The notes: generated from the sequence alone by a model not told the origin. DNA of 60,749 nucleotides from Oscillospiraceae bacterium (GCA_017559185.1 JAFYSU010000007.1:1-60749); one strand, 5' to 3'. Counted from the stretch's first letter, positions 25,381 to 34,789 are shown. Numbers and translations: made by a program.

Positions 25381-26736
25381 TTATCTTCGGGTGCGCGTAC
25401 GGTGCTGTTGACGGTTCATTTTTTCGCGAATTTTACGGTAACGGTAAAGGTTTATCTGGCGGATTATAAGCAGCAGTACAAACAGAACGCCAAGCATAAC
25501 GCCGGCAACCTTGAGCAGTACAATACAAATTTCCTTTACCTTTTGCAGAGAAAAACCGCCCTCCATGCTTATTCCGCTTGCGCCGGTTCCGCCGTCGGCT
25601 AATGGAATAAGCTCGTACTCAAGCGGAAGCCTTGCGCGTGACTGAACCATTCTGCCGTTGGGGTCGTTAAGCTTAATGGTAACGGTAGGGTTAATTTTAT
25701 CGGGGTCGCTGTAATATTCGGGAATGTTATATTTAAAGGAAAGCACATCGTCCTCGTCCAAATCGCGGTGGATAAGAAGTGAATAACTGCCCGCACCCGA
25801 AATTTTTGCAGTATATACCGGGTTGGATTTATCGTCCTCGTAAACGGGGACTTCAAATTCCTCAAAGTCACGGCCTTTAAGTGTAAACGGTTTAAGATTG
25901 TTGAAGCAGTAGTCAAACAGCTTAGCGGTGTCGCTGTACTTGCCCCACTTGCTGCCTGTATTCATGCCAACACAAATAAGCTCAATATCACCGCGCTTGG
26001 CAACGGTAACTATTGTGTGCTTGGCTTCTTCGGTCCAGCCAAGTTTACCGCCCACAGCTCCGTCATAATAGTATTTGGAGTCTACAAGCATATGATGGAA
26101 TGTGCCGAATGTACGGCTTTCTGTCTGCTTGTTCGTTGGCGGCATGGTGTAAAGCAAAGCTCCGAAATAATCACGAAAACCATCAACATTAAGCGCGGCA
26201 CGGGTAATGAGTGCCATGTCGTAAGCGGTGGTGTAGTGGTCGGGGTGGGGCAGACCGTTTGCATTTACAAAGTGGGTGTTAACCGCACCAAGCTCGGCAG
26301 CACGCTTATTCATCATTTCGGCAAAGGCTGCAAGCGAGCCGCCTGTGTGTTCGCCCGCAACATTTGCAGCGTCGTTTGCGGATTGTATCATTGTTGCGTA
26401 CAGTGCATCGCGCAGGGTAATGACTTCGCCTTCGGTAAGTGCAATGTGTGTGCTGCCTGCCAAAATGGAATGTACGGCTTCGTAGCTAATGATTATTTGG
26501 TCATCGGGGGATTTGTTTTCAAGCGCAAGCATTGTGGTTAAAATTTTGGTTATACTTGCAGGATATGCTTTAAGGTCCATTTCCTTTTCAAGCAAAACCT
26601 GTCCTGTGGCAGCATCCATAACCACATAGGAACGGAATGTGGTTTCGGGAATGGTGTCACTGCTTTGTGCAAATGCAGGAATAATATTTATTACAGCCAT
26701 AATGCAGGCGGTTATGAAAGCAAGAATTTTTCTCAT
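25381..26736 (-). CDS. D-alanyl-D-alanine carboxypeptidase family protein with variant KLG motif
   Basis: A 451-residue S11-family protein. The signal peptide ends near AFAQ (24). SITK at 61-64 and SAND at 119-122 are intact, but the third motif, normally KTG, reads KLG at 231-233 (GGKLGWTEEAK). A PBP5-type beta domain follows. Unusually for a PBP5, a C-terminal transmembrane helix (about 410-430) and a very basic cytoplasmic tail replace the amphipathic anchor. The threonine-to-leucine change may alter substrate or penicillin binding; activity is uncertain. CGGAG precedes the ATG at a long spacing. Confidence 0.88.
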   Translation of the reverse strand: MRKILAFITACIMAVINIIPAFAQSSDTIPETTFRSYVVMDAATGQVLLEKEMDLKAYPASITKILTTMLALENKSPDDQIIISYEAVHSILAGSTHIALTEGEVITLRDALYATMIQSANDAANVAGEHTGGSLAAFAEMMNKRAAELGAVNTHFVNANGLPHPDHYTTAYDMALITRAALNVDGFRDYFGALLYTMPPTNKQTESRTFGTFHHMLVDSKYYYDGAVGGKLGWTEEAKHTIVTVAKRGDIELICVGMNTGSKWGKYSDTAKLFDYCFNNLKPFTLKGRDFEEFEVPVYEDDKSNPVYTAKISGAGSYSLLIHRDLDEDDVLSFKYNIPEYYSDPDKINPTVTIKLNDPNGRMVQSRARLPLEYELIPLADGGTGASGISMEGGFSLQKVKEICIVLLKVAGVMLGVLFVLLLIIRQINLYRYRKIREKMNRQQHRTRTRR

Positions 26737-27004
26737 GTAAGATTACTCCGTGATTATTAAGTATTGTTGCGAAAAAAAGGCGGAGCAGACAAACAGGCTG
26801 TTCCGTTTTTACCGTATAAGCTTAACACAATGTCGTGTCGAATTTATGAATTAAGGTTTTAAACGCTAAACACATTATACCGATTTCACAATAAAAAGAA
26901 AATCCCTTTAAAAGGGGTTTGACTAAAAAAACAATAAAAAAACCGCTGACAATTTTTGGTGAATAAATCGAATTAATTTGTTATGCAGGCTTTTGCCGGA
27001 CTAA

Positions 27005-27033
27005 TTGACTACTTGTACGATTAAAGCTATAAT
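27005..27033 (+). promoter_or_regulatory. Consensus sigma-A promoter for the lipoprotein gene
   Basis: TTGACT (27005-27010), a 17-nt spacer, TATAAT (27028-27033). The predicted 5' UTR is about 93 nt. The remainder of the 26737-27132 gap is AT-rich with no recognised element beyond a likely minus-strand promoter for the carboxypeptidase gene. Confidence 0.75.
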
Positions 27034-27132
27034 GAGAATGATAAAGTCTGCACAAATTTATGCTGACTTGAAAGAAAAAACTGTAAATTTTCTCGCTGCC
27101 TGAGAGCAGTGGAGTTATCGGAGGAATATGAC

Positions 27133-27846
27133 ATGAAAAAACTGCTTTCCGTTTTGCTCATGACAGCTGTTTTGCTTAGTGCGGCAGTTGGTTTTACCGG
27201 ATGTGGAAAAGAAAAAAGCGAACCAATGGAAGAACCTGTTCAGACCGATGCTGTGGAGGAAACAGCCGAAGAGCTTCCATTTGAAGAAGGCGAGCTTGCC
27301 GATGATAAATATGTAAACAACTGGGCAGATGTAACAGTGCCGGTGCCTGAAAACACACAGCCAATGACAGGCGAGGAAATGAAAAACCTGCTTGACGAAG
27401 CGTGTTCCTGTGTAACAGGTGAAGAAACCGACGAAACACATGAGCATATTGGCGACAACATTGTGCCATTGTTTATGGTTGATGATGCTGATGATGCAGG
27501 CAAGCTGAAAATACAGTACACCGCAGAAGAAAAGAACGACATTGAAACTGCGGAAGAATATCTTGAAACAACCATTGAACAGCTTTCTCAGGTTAAAGAA
27601 GATATTGAGTTTGCCAAAGAAAACGAAGTGGTTGAAATTGGCGGACAGGAATACCTGCACAACAGCATCGTTCGTGAAGACGGTGTAACCATTGATTATT
27701 ATGTAAGAGCTATGCAGGAAAAGTTCCTGGTTCTTTCGGTTGGTCATTCCGAAGAAAGAGCAGACGAAGCGCATGCTTGGATAGAAAGCATTGATGCCGC
27801 CGCAGAAAAGGAAACTTCTGAAGAAACACCAGAAGCTGCAGAGTAA
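27133..27846 (+). CDS. Unidentified acidic lipoprotein
   Basis: A 237-residue lipoprotein with signal peptide MKKLLSVLLMTAVLLSAAVG and lipobox cysteine C24 (GFTGCGKEK). The mature part begins and ends in Glu-rich linkers. The centre (about 80-220) looks like a compact alpha/beta domain. No family was recognised. The start ATG lies 7 nt after GGAGGA; the longer frame from 27109 would displace the signal peptide. Preceded by a strong promoter and followed by its own terminator, so monocistronic. Confidence 0.7.
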   Translation: MKKLLSVLLMTAVLLSAAVGFTGCGKEKSEPMEEPVQTDAVEETAEELPFEEGELADDKYVNNWADVTVPVPENTQPMTGEEMKNLLDEACSCVTGEETDETHEHIGDNIVPLFMVDDADDAGKLKIQYTAEEKNDIETAEEYLETTIEQLSQVKEDIEFAKENEVVEIGGQEYLHNSIVREDGVTIDYYVRAMQEKFLVLSVGHSEERADEAHAWIESIDAAAEKETSEETPEAAE

Positions 27847-27862
27847 GTAAAAAAAACAGTAA

Positions 27863-27896
27863 TGTGCGGTGTCGAAGGTGGCACCGCACATTTTTT
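27863..27896 (+). terminator. Rho-independent terminator after the lipoprotein gene
   Basis: Stem TGTGCGGTG / CACCGCACA followed by T6. Confidence 0.85.
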
Positions 27897-27978
27897 AGCG
27901 CTTTAAATACTTGACAAGAATGGTAATTTGTAGGAATATTTATTTTATTATTAATAATGTAAACAAGGGGGAAACAGT

Positions 27979-29295
27979 GTGAAAAAAGGAAATCCGGTGG
28001 CTCTTTTACCTATTGCGGTATTTTTGTTTATCTATCTTGGACTTGGTATATTGTTTGAATATATAATGAAAATTCCAATGGGATTTTACAACATACCAAT
28101 AGTTGTAATTTTTTTGATTGCACTTTTGGTTGCTTGCCTGCAAAACCGCGGTGTTAAGTTTGATGAAAAGCTTGCCATTATGGGTAAACATGTAGGAGAT
28201 AAAAACATTATCACCATGATACTCATCTTCATGATGGCGGGTATATTTGTTGGTGTGGTTGGCAGAAGCAGTGCCAACAGCGTTGCATACTTCATGCTTT
28301 CATTGATTCCTGCACGTTATTCGGTAGCGGTAATATTTGTGGTAAGCACCTTTGTTTCACTGGCAATGGGTACTTCGGTGGGAACAATTACCCTTATTAC
28401 ACCAATTGCTGTGGCAATTTCTCAGGCATCGGGCTTTGGCTTGCCAATTTGTATTGGTTCGGTAATCGGCGGTGCAATGTTTGGGGACAACCTTTCCTTT
28501 ATTTCCGATACCACAATTGCTGCCTGCAACGGTCAAGGCTGTGATATGAAGGATAAATTCCGTGAAAACTTTGCAATTGCGCTTCCTGCTGCGCTGGTTA
28601 CACTTGTTGTTTTGATTTTCCTTACCGCAGATCAGAATGTTTCGGGAATAATACTCCAGAAATATGACCTTATGCAGATTATTCCATATCTGCTTGTGCT
28701 TGCATGCGGTATTATTGGTTTTAATGTGTTTGTTTCACTGCTTTTGGGTATTGTTTCGGGCGCGGTAATAATGCTGCTTACCGGTGCAATACAGCCTGTA
28801 AACCTGCTTTCGGCAATGGGTTCGGGTGCTGCAGGTATGTTTGAAACCACAATGGTTGCAATTTTGGTTTCGGCAATTTGTGCTTTGGTGCGTGAATATG
28901 GCGGATTTGACGCAGTATTGTACTTTATTAAAAAGATGTTCCGCGGCAAACGCGGCGGTCTTTTGGGAATGGGCCTTTTGGTAGGTGCTATGGATATAGC
29001 TACCGCAAACAATACGGTTGCTATTGTAATGGCTAACCCAATTGCAAAAGAGATGAGCGAAATTTACGGAATTTCCTCCAGAAGAGCAGCGTCCATTTTG
29101 GATACATTCTCATGTGTGTTCCAAGGTATTATTCCTTACGGTGCGCAGATGCTTGTTGCAATATCCGCAGCTAACGAGCTTGGCTTTGCGGTTTCTGCAA
29201 TGGAAATTATTCCGAATATCTTTTATCCGTTCTTCCTGCTTATAGCATCGCTGCTGTTTATAATTTTTGCTCCGTCAAGGGGAGAAAAAGCTTAA
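27979..29295 (+). CDS. NhaC-family Na+/H+ antiporter
   Basis: A 438-residue membrane protein with about eleven helices of the NhaC/ArsB-like ion transporter clan. Conserved features include SLAMGTSVGTITLITPIA, GGAMFGDNLSFISDTTIAA and the later DIATANNTVAIVMANPIA, all of which match NhaC-type exchangers. The substrate pair could be Na+/H+ or malate-Na+/lactate-H+; not decidable here. It starts at GTG with AAGGGGGAAACA upstream. A TTGACA sequence lies near 27912 with only a weak -10. Confidence 0.85.
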   Translation: MKKGNPVALLPIAVFLFIYLGLGILFEYIMKIPMGFYNIPIVVIFLIALLVACLQNRGVKFDEKLAIMGKHVGDKNIITMILIFMMAGIFVGVVGRSSANSVAYFMLSLIPARYSVAVIFVVSTFVSLAMGTSVGTITLITPIAVAISQASGFGLPICIGSVIGGAMFGDNLSFISDTTIAACNGQGCDMKDKFRENFAIALPAALVTLVVLIFLTADQNVSGIILQKYDLMQIIPYLLVLACGIIGFNVFVSLLLGIVSGAVIMLLTGAIQPVNLLSAMGSGAAGMFETTMVAILVSAICALVREYGGFDAVLYFIKKMFRGKRGGLLGMGLLVGAMDIATANNTVAIVMANPIAKEMSEIYGISSRRAASILDTFSCVFQGIIPYGAQMLVAISAANELGFAVSAMEIIPNIFYPFFLLIASLLFIIFAPSRGEKA

Positions 29296-29303
29296 TAAAA
29301 CCC

Positions 29304-29345
29304 AAAAAAGCTCTGGCAAACTAAAGAAGTTTGTCAGGGCTTTTT
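29304..29345 (+). terminator. Rho-independent terminator after the NhaC gene
   Basis: Stem AAGCTCTG(G)CAAACT / AGTTTG(T)CAGGGCTT with loop AAAGA, then T5. Confidence 0.8.
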
Positions 29346-29449
29346 CAAAGGTTGTGAAATGTTAGCCAAACACTGTGCAATCATAACACATTTATGCAGT
29401 GATTAATATGTATAAAATCGAAATTTACTGCGGGGGGTAGCGGTTTATG

Positions 29450-29478
29450 TTGAAGATTTGGGAAATAGGTGCTAAAAT
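29450..29478 (+). promoter_or_regulatory. Sigma-A type promoter for the GNAT gene
   Basis: TTGAAG (29450-29455), 17-nt spacer, TAAAAT (29473-29478), about 90 nt upstream of the start. Confidence 0.55.
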
Positions 29479-29572
29479 CATTAATGTTATGATTTAAAGC
29501 GGACGCGTTAGGGGCGCAGGTTCGCATTTTAATTACTTGGAAAATTAGTGAATTTAGGAAGGAATGGTTTTT

Positions 29573-30184
29573 TTGAAGCACCCATGGCCTGAAAAAGTTA
29601 TCAACAAAGGTACACAGACCCTTGAGTCCGACCGTTTGATTTTGAGAAGATTTACAATGGACGACACCGAACTCATGTTCAAAAACTGGACATCCCGTCC
29701 TGAAGTGTCCAAAACACTGTCTTGGTGGCCTGCAGAAGATGTTGAAGAAACTCGCGAACTTCTGCGTGATTGGACAAGCTCCTACGCAAGAGATGATTTT
29801 TACATCTGGTGCTGTGAATGGAAAGAAAACCATGAGCCAATCGGCAGCATTTCCGCAACTGTAAAAAATGCTAAATTCGACGAAATCGAAATCGGCTACG
29901 CTGTTTCCGACCTGTACTGGGGCAAAGGTATTGCAACCGAAATGCTGAAAATGGTTATCCGTTTCATGTTTACTGAATGCAAATACAACCGTCTGTACGC
30001 TATGCATGGTGACGACAACCCTGCGTCCGGTAAAGTTATGGACAAATGCGGCCTTAAATTTGAAGGCGTACACCGCAAACAGGGTAAAGACAAATACGGC
30101 AACTACTACGACATGAGCGTTCACGCAATCACTCGTGATGATTTTCTTGAAGAAGAAGCAAAAAAAGCTGCCGAAGCTAAATAA
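29573..30184 (+). CDS. GNAT family N-acetyltransferase (RimJ/RimL-like)
   Basis: A 203-residue acetyltransferase of the RimJ/RimL-type group. It shows SDRLILRRFTMDD at the N-terminus, the acetyl-CoA loop in SDLYWGKGIATEMLKMV, and NPASGKVMDKCGLKFEG, all typical. The substrate is unknown; a ribosomal protein, amino acid or antibiotic are possible. I favour the TTG at 29573, 9 nt after AGGAAGGA, because the upstream ATG at 29564 abuts the ribosome site. Codon choice resembles the ribosomal protein genes here, suggesting high expression. Confidence 0.85.
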   Translation: MKHPWPEKVINKGTQTLESDRLILRRFTMDDTELMFKNWTSRPEVSKTLSWWPAEDVEETRELLRDWTSSYARDDFYIWCCEWKENHEPIGSISATVKNAKFDEIEIGYAVSDLYWGKGIATEMLKMVIRFMFTECKYNRLYAMHGDDNPASGKVMDKCGLKFEGVHRKQGKDKYGNYYDMSVHAITRDDFLEEEAKKAAEAK

Positions 30185-30203
30185 TTGAATTTAAAGTTAA
30201 TGT

Positions 30204-30239
30204 AAAAAAGGAAGCGATTTTAAATCGCTTCCTTTTTTA
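30204..30239. terminator. Bidirectional terminator between two GNAT genes
   Basis: Stem AAAAAAGGAAGCGATTT / AAATCGCTTCCTTTTTT between convergent genes. Confidence 0.85.
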
Positions 30240-30253
30240 TGCTTAATTTGAAT

Positions 30254-31024
30254 TCATTGTGTGGAAATACTGCCCCATTCACCGCAAACGCTAAAGCCTG
30301 CCGACTCGTAAAAGGGGACAAGGCTGTTTTCAGCGAGGTGCAAAAATGCTGTGCGGTTTTCACTTTCCAGAACAGCCGCTAAATGACGAGTAATTTTTTT
30401 GCCGTAACCCTTGCCGCGTGCTTCGGGGGCGGTTACAATGCTGCCAATTTCGCCGCTTTTTTCGCCCTTAAATCCAATAATGCCGCAAGCCAAAATTTCG
30501 TCACCGTTTTGTATGGTGTAAACCGAAGCTGTGCCGCGGTTCACACGCATGGTAAGGCTGCTTAACCAGTCATCATAATTGCTGTGAGCAGCAAAGTAGG
30601 GGTAGCCCTTACATATAAAATCGTAAAGGGTGCGCCAACGGCCTGTGTACTTGTGTACATCGGGGGAAAGGCAGCCGCTGTTACAAACCATGGTTGGGGC
30701 GGAATAAACACTGCCTCCAAACACACTATTTATGTTTTTTACAATGCAGCTGTCGCCCAACAGCGAGGAAATTCCCACTGTGCACACAAGGTGCGAAATT
30801 TCTTCGGTACAATCCTGCTTAATGCACGACACAATGCCATCACCCATAACATTTGAAACTGTTCCCACAGGTTCACTGCCGTCAAACACAATCCAAAAAA
30901 GTGCAAGGTGCGGCAGGTGGGAGTAGCAGGTGTGGCGTGAATAGTTCATAGCGCCGTAAATGCTGTCCTTTAAGCAGGCTTTTTTAAAATCGTCAAAGTT
31001 TTCTTCGGTGCAAAGAACAATCAT
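30254..31024 (-). CDS. GNAT family N-acetyltransferase, two-part
   Basis: A 256-residue protein with an N-terminal cysteine-rich half of unknown fold (about 1-140) and a C-terminal GNAT domain. The acetyl-CoA loop is in EIGSIVTAPEARGKGYGKK near residue 205. The start ATG overlaps the stop of the upstream M42 peptidase gene (ATGA), so it is translationally coupled to the peptidase pair. An acetyltransferase acting on peptide or amino-acid products would make sense, but this is inference. Confidence 0.8.
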   Translation of the reverse strand: MIVLCTEENFDDFKKACLKDSIYGAMNYSRHTCYSHLPHLALFWIVFDGSEPVGTVSNVMGDGIVSCIKQDCTEEISHLVCTVGISSLLGDSCIVKNINSVFGGSVYSAPTMVCNSGCLSPDVHKYTGRWRTLYDFICKGYPYFAAHSNYDDWLSSLTMRVNRGTASVYTIQNGDEILACGIIGFKGEKSGEIGSIVTAPEARGKGYGKKITRHLAAVLESENRTAFLHLAENSLVPFYESAGFSVCGEWGSISTQ

Positions 31025-32046
31025 AAATCACCAAGTTTTGCAGGAAGTGCCGCCAACAGCTTGTAGGTGTTTTTAATGTCCTCGCCTTTAAGCATGCACG
31101 AAGCGGAGTGGATGTATCTTGCAGGCATGGATACCGCCATTACACGCACACCTTTTCCTGCCGCTTGTACGGCACGGGATTCATTTCCGCCAAACACTCC
31201 GCGTTTTGTCTGGCAGGGAATACCAAGCTCTTTTGCTGTGTCAAAACCGAGCTTGTACAGCTCGTGGTCGTAAATTGTGCCCTTGTCCATAAAGGAAACA
31301 ACAGGACCGCCGCCCATGTGGCAGACATACTTGTCTTCGGAAGCGCCCGAAACATCACCTGCGGTAGTGGTTTCCACAATAACACCAATGTCCGCACCTA
31401 TTGCAAATGCGGCAGGGCCTGCACCGGCTTGACCTGTTTCTTCATTGGTGGTGAAAACAAACCATGTGTCGTAAGGCAGGTTTTCGGTTTTTATCATATC
31501 AATAAGCAATGCACAGCCTGCACGGTCGTCCAAAGCTTTATTTTTAATAAAGTCTGTGCCAATTTCCTGAAAATCGGGTACAAAGGTCACCCTGTCGGCA
31601 AGGGAAACCGCTTCGAGAGCCTCTTCACGGGAACAAGCACCGATGTCTATATACAAATCTTTAAGCTTAGCGGGGGAGTCGATTTCCTTTTCGCTTACCA
31701 TGTGAATTGCTTTTGTGGCAATAATTCCGCGAACCTTGTTTTCGCCAACAAGTACACAGCGGCCAACCACAACACGACTGTCAATGCCGCCAATGTTGGT
31801 AAACTGCAAAAGTCCGCTTTCGGTAATATTGGTTACAATAAAGCCTACCTCGTCCATGTGTGCGGAAAACATCATGGTATTTTTGGGTGCTTTATCACCT
31901 TTTTTAAAACAGATAAGGTTACCCAGATTGTCGGTACGGCATTCGCAGTAATCTTTTACCTGATTTAAAATATATTCACGAACAAGCTCTTCCTTGCCGG
32001 AAACACCTGCAAGGTCGCTCAGTTCTTTGATAAGCTGTTTGTTCAT
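31021..32046 (-). CDS. M42 family metallopeptidase (glutamyl/leucyl aminopeptidase type), second of a pair
   Basis: A 341-residue aminopeptidase with a dinuclear metal centre. Visible ligand motifs are H in SAHMDEVGF, D in LDDRAGC, the catalytic glutamate pair in TNEETGQAGA, D/E in VVETTTAGDVSG, and the C-terminal H in RYIHSASC. M42 enzymes form large tetrahedral oligomers that degrade short peptides in the cytosol. Its ATG overlaps the stop of the first M42 gene (ATGA), and its own stop overlaps the GNAT start. Confidence 0.92.
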   Translation of the reverse strand: MNKQLIKELSDLAGVSGKEELVREYILNQVKDYCECRTDNLGNLICFKKGDKAPKNTMMFSAHMDEVGFIVTNITESGLLQFTNIGGIDSRVVVGRCVLVGENKVRGIIATKAIHMVSEKEIDSPAKLKDLYIDIGACSREEALEAVSLADRVTFVPDFQEIGTDFIKNKALDDRAGCALLIDMIKTENLPYDTWFVFTTNEETGQAGAGPAAFAIGADIGVIVETTTAGDVSGASEDKYVCHMGGGPVVSFMDKGTIYDHELYKLGFDTAKELGIPCQTKRGVFGGNESRAVQAAGKGVRVMAVSMPARYIHSASCMLKGEDIKNTYKLLAALPAKLGDL

Positions 32047-33071
32047 GCCTTTTTACCTCCAACTTCCTTAACATAAGCCGCCATAAGCTTGGCTGTGTTT
32101 TCAATATCGGTCAAATCGGCGGTTTCAACGGGAGTATGCATATATTTAAGAGGTATGCTTAAAAGACCTACTACGACACCCTTGCCTGTACGAGCTATTG
32201 GGTCGGCATCGGTTCCTGTTTTTGCGCCTGTTACTTCTATTTGGTAAGGAATATCGTTATCCTTGGCAAGCTGCACCAGTGTACGGCTTGTGCTGTCGTT
32301 AAGGGTTGCACCAAAGCCTATCATTGGACCTTTGCCCATTTCACCGCATTCGTTCTTTTTTATGTCAGGGGTGTACGCAAAAGAAACATCGGTAATTATT
32401 GCATGGGTAGGCGAAAGCTGCCATGCGGCAGTTGTTGCGCCAATGCTGCTGTTTTCCTCCTGCGAAGAAAGTGCAACCGAAAGTCCGCAGTCCAAATCGG
32501 CGTCTTTAAGCAGTTCAGCAGCGCGTATAACAGCGGCACAGCCACCGCGGTCATCAATAGCAGGAGCAGTAACCTGATTGCCGCGCAGGCGGAAAACCTC
32601 GCCGTCAATGGTAACGCGGTCGCCAAGCATGATAAGCTGTTCGGCTTCTTCTTTGCTCATGCCAATGTCAACAGCAACTTCGGTAACCTTTTGGTTTTTG
32701 GCTTCGCCCTCCTGCAGGTGCGGCGGAACGGAGCTTATAATACCTTTTATAGGACGCTTGCCGTGTACAGTTACCTGTGCAGCCATAAGCAAACGACGGT
32801 CAATGCCACCGCAGGACGCAACCTTTAAAAAGCCTTTTTCGTCAATATAGGTAACGCTCATGCCTATTTGGTCGATGTGAGCATTGAGCATGATGTGCGG
32901 TTTTCCTTCCCTTGGAGGATGAATTTCGCAAATAACACTGCCGAACGGTGTAATTTGTGTTTTTCCGTAAGGGCGAAGCAGCTGTTCGGCAACACCGCTG
33001 GCTTGGGCTGTTTCAAGCCCTGTAACACCAATGGCGGAACAAAGCTGCTGTATGAGTTCATAAATTTCCAT
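32043..33071 (-). CDS. M42 family metallopeptidase, first of a pair
   Basis: A 342-residue paralogue of the next gene. Metal and catalytic motifs are H in NAHIDQIGM, D in IDDRGGCAA, EE in SSQEENSSIGA, D in ITDVSFAYTPD, and H in KYMHTPVE. The different residues around the active site suggest a different peptide preference, and tandem M42 genes may make mixed complexes. It begins 30 nt after murD with GGAG upstream. The run murD-M42-M42-GNAT reads leftward. Confidence 0.92.
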   Translation of the reverse strand: MEIYELIQQLCSAIGVTGLETAQASGVAEQLLRPYGKTQITPFGSVICEIHPPREGKPHIMLNAHIDQIGMSVTYIDEKGFLKVASCGGIDRRLLMAAQVTVHGKRPIKGIISSVPPHLQEGEAKNQKVTEVAVDIGMSKEEAEQLIMLGDRVTIDGEVFRLRGNQVTAPAIDDRGGCAAVIRAAELLKDADLDCGLSVALSSQEENSSIGATTAAWQLSPTHAIITDVSFAYTPDIKKNECGEMGKGPMIGFGATLNDSTSRTLVQLAKDNDIPYQIEVTGAKTGTDADPIARTGKGVVVGLLSIPLKYMHTPVETADLTDIENTAKLMAAYVKEVGGKKA

Positions 33072-33101
33072 AGTTGTTTCTCCTTGTTATTTCAAAAAGG
33101 C

Positions 33102-34490
33102 TTAAAGACTGTGTACCAGCTCTTTAAAATGTCTGCCTCTTGCTTCAAAATTGGGGTATGCATCAAAGCTTGCACAAGCGGGTGAAAGTGATACTATGTC
33201 GCCCGACTGTGCGTTTTGGCGGGCTTTTTCAACTGCGTCCTTCATGCTGTCGGCATGAATAATTTTGAGTGTATCGGGGTTAAAGCTATCGCACTGACGA
33301 ACTGCGGTTTCAATTTTTTCGGCAGTATGTCCTGTTAAAATCAAAAGCTTTACCTTTTCGCAAATTTTTGGTGCAAGCGGCTCAAACGGGATTTTTTTGT
33401 CGTACCCGCCTGCAATTATAATGAGCTTTTGGTTAAACGAATTAAGTCCTGCAATTGTTCTTGTAGGACTGGAAGCAATGGAGTCGTTGTACCATTTAAC
33501 GCCGTCCAACTCGCGCACAAATTCAATTCGGTGTTCAACACCGCCGAATTCGCGTGCTACCTTGCGGATATTTTCGGGGGAAACAACACCCCAAACGGCT
33601 GTTATGGCAGCGATGTAGTTTTCTACATTGTGAATACCGGGGATTTTTATTTCACGGCTGTCCATTACCGCAGCAGTATTGCCGTTGAAGGTCACTTGTA
33701 TAATGCCGTCACTGTCTACCCAAGCACCGCGCTCAGGCTTGCCTTGTCGGCTGAAGTAACAGCACTCACCGCGAACCAGCTCTTCAAAAGCAGCAGTTGG
33801 CGGATTATCCATATTAAGAACGGTGCGTGAAAAACCGTTTTGATGCAGCAGCAGGTTTTTCTTGCAGTCGGTGTATTCCTCCATTGTGCCGTGAACATCA
33901 AGGTGATTTGGGGAAATGTTGGTTACAACGGCAACATCGGGGCTTTGACGCATGGACATAAGCTGAAAGCTGGAAAGCTCGACAACGGCACGGTCATCAA
34001 AGGAAATTTCTTCAATAATGGGGAGCAATGCTCTGCCTATATTGCCGCCCAGATGTACATTAAAGCCCTCTGCTTTTAAAAATTCACTGATAACTGTTGT
34101 GGTAGTGGTTTTGCCGTCAGAACCGGTAACGGCATATATCGGGCAAGGACAAAGCTGAAAAAATACTTCCATTTCACTTGTTACATGAATACCGCTTTTT
34201 CTGGCACAAATAAGCTCGGGGGTATTAAAGTACATTCCGGGAGTACGGAATATTACAGTGTCATCAATATCGGCAAGGTAATTTTCGCCCAGCACCATGC
34301 GAACGCCCAAAGCTGTTAATTCATCAAAAGTTTTGCCCAACTGTTCGGCTGAGCGTTTGTCGCGCAGGGTAACAGTGATGCCCTTTTTTGCAAAAAGCTC
34401 AATCAGCTGGCGGTGGCTTACACCTGCACCGATGAAAGCAACCTTTTCGTTTTTCATTCGGCTAAAAAATTCTGTAATATTGCTTCTCAT
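33102..34490 (-). CDS. murD: UDP-N-acetylmuramoyl-L-alanine--D-glutamate ligase
   Basis: A 462-residue Mur ligase adding D-glutamate to UDP-MurNAc-L-Ala in the cytosol. The ATP loop TGSDGKTTTTTVI spans about 122-134. Later motifs include HLDVHGTMEEY with the metal-binding region, and the C-terminal domain segment WYNDSIASSPTRTIA that binds the nucleotide. It is not within a dcw cluster here. The ATG at 34490 has GAAGG about 11 nt upstream. It shares the intergenic gap 34491-34899 with the divergent rplM operon. Confidence 0.95.
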   Translation of the reverse strand: MRSNITEFFSRMKNEKVAFIGAGVSHRQLIELFAKKGITVTLRDKRSAEQLGKTFDELTALGVRMVLGENYLADIDDTVIFRTPGMYFNTPELICARKSGIHVTSEMEVFFQLCPCPIYAVTGSDGKTTTTTVISEFLKAEGFNVHLGGNIGRALLPIIEEISFDDRAVVELSSFQLMSMRQSPDVAVVTNISPNHLDVHGTMEEYTDCKKNLLLHQNGFSRTVLNMDNPPTAAFEELVRGECCYFSRQGKPERGAWVDSDGIIQVTFNGNTAAVMDSREIKIPGIHNVENYIAAITAVWGVVSPENIRKVAREFGGVEHRIEFVRELDGVKWYNDSIASSPTRTIAGLNSFNQKLIIIAGGYDKKIPFEPLAPKICEKVKLLILTGHTAEKIETAVRQCDSFNPDTLKIIHADSMKDAVEKARQNAQSGDIVSLSPACASFDAYPNFEARGRHFKELVHSL

Positions 34491-34760
34491 GGAAAAGCGA
34501 ACCTTCTTCCTTATTTATAATAGCATTATTGGAATGCAAGTTTTGCACATGGATATTATAGCCCAACATACCGCCGATGTCGACAAATAAAGGGTCGAAA
34601 ATTGCAATGTAAAATGAAAAAAGCCGTAGTTGGGGCAGGGTTAAAAAGAAATAAACAAACTTTGTGTAATTTGCCTTTGGAGTATACGGGAGTAAAACGG
34701 AGCAAAAACGAGAAAAACGGAGATTGCACATTGATAAATTAAAAAGTTTGATTTTTGGTA

Positions 34761-34789
34761 TTGACTTTTAATAATGCCGCACATATAAT
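34761..34789 (+). promoter_or_regulatory. Consensus sigma-A promoter for rplM-rpsI
   Basis: TTGACT (34761-34766), 17-nt spacer, TATAAT (34784-34789). Between murD and this promoter (34491-34760) I see nothing further. Confidence 0.85.
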
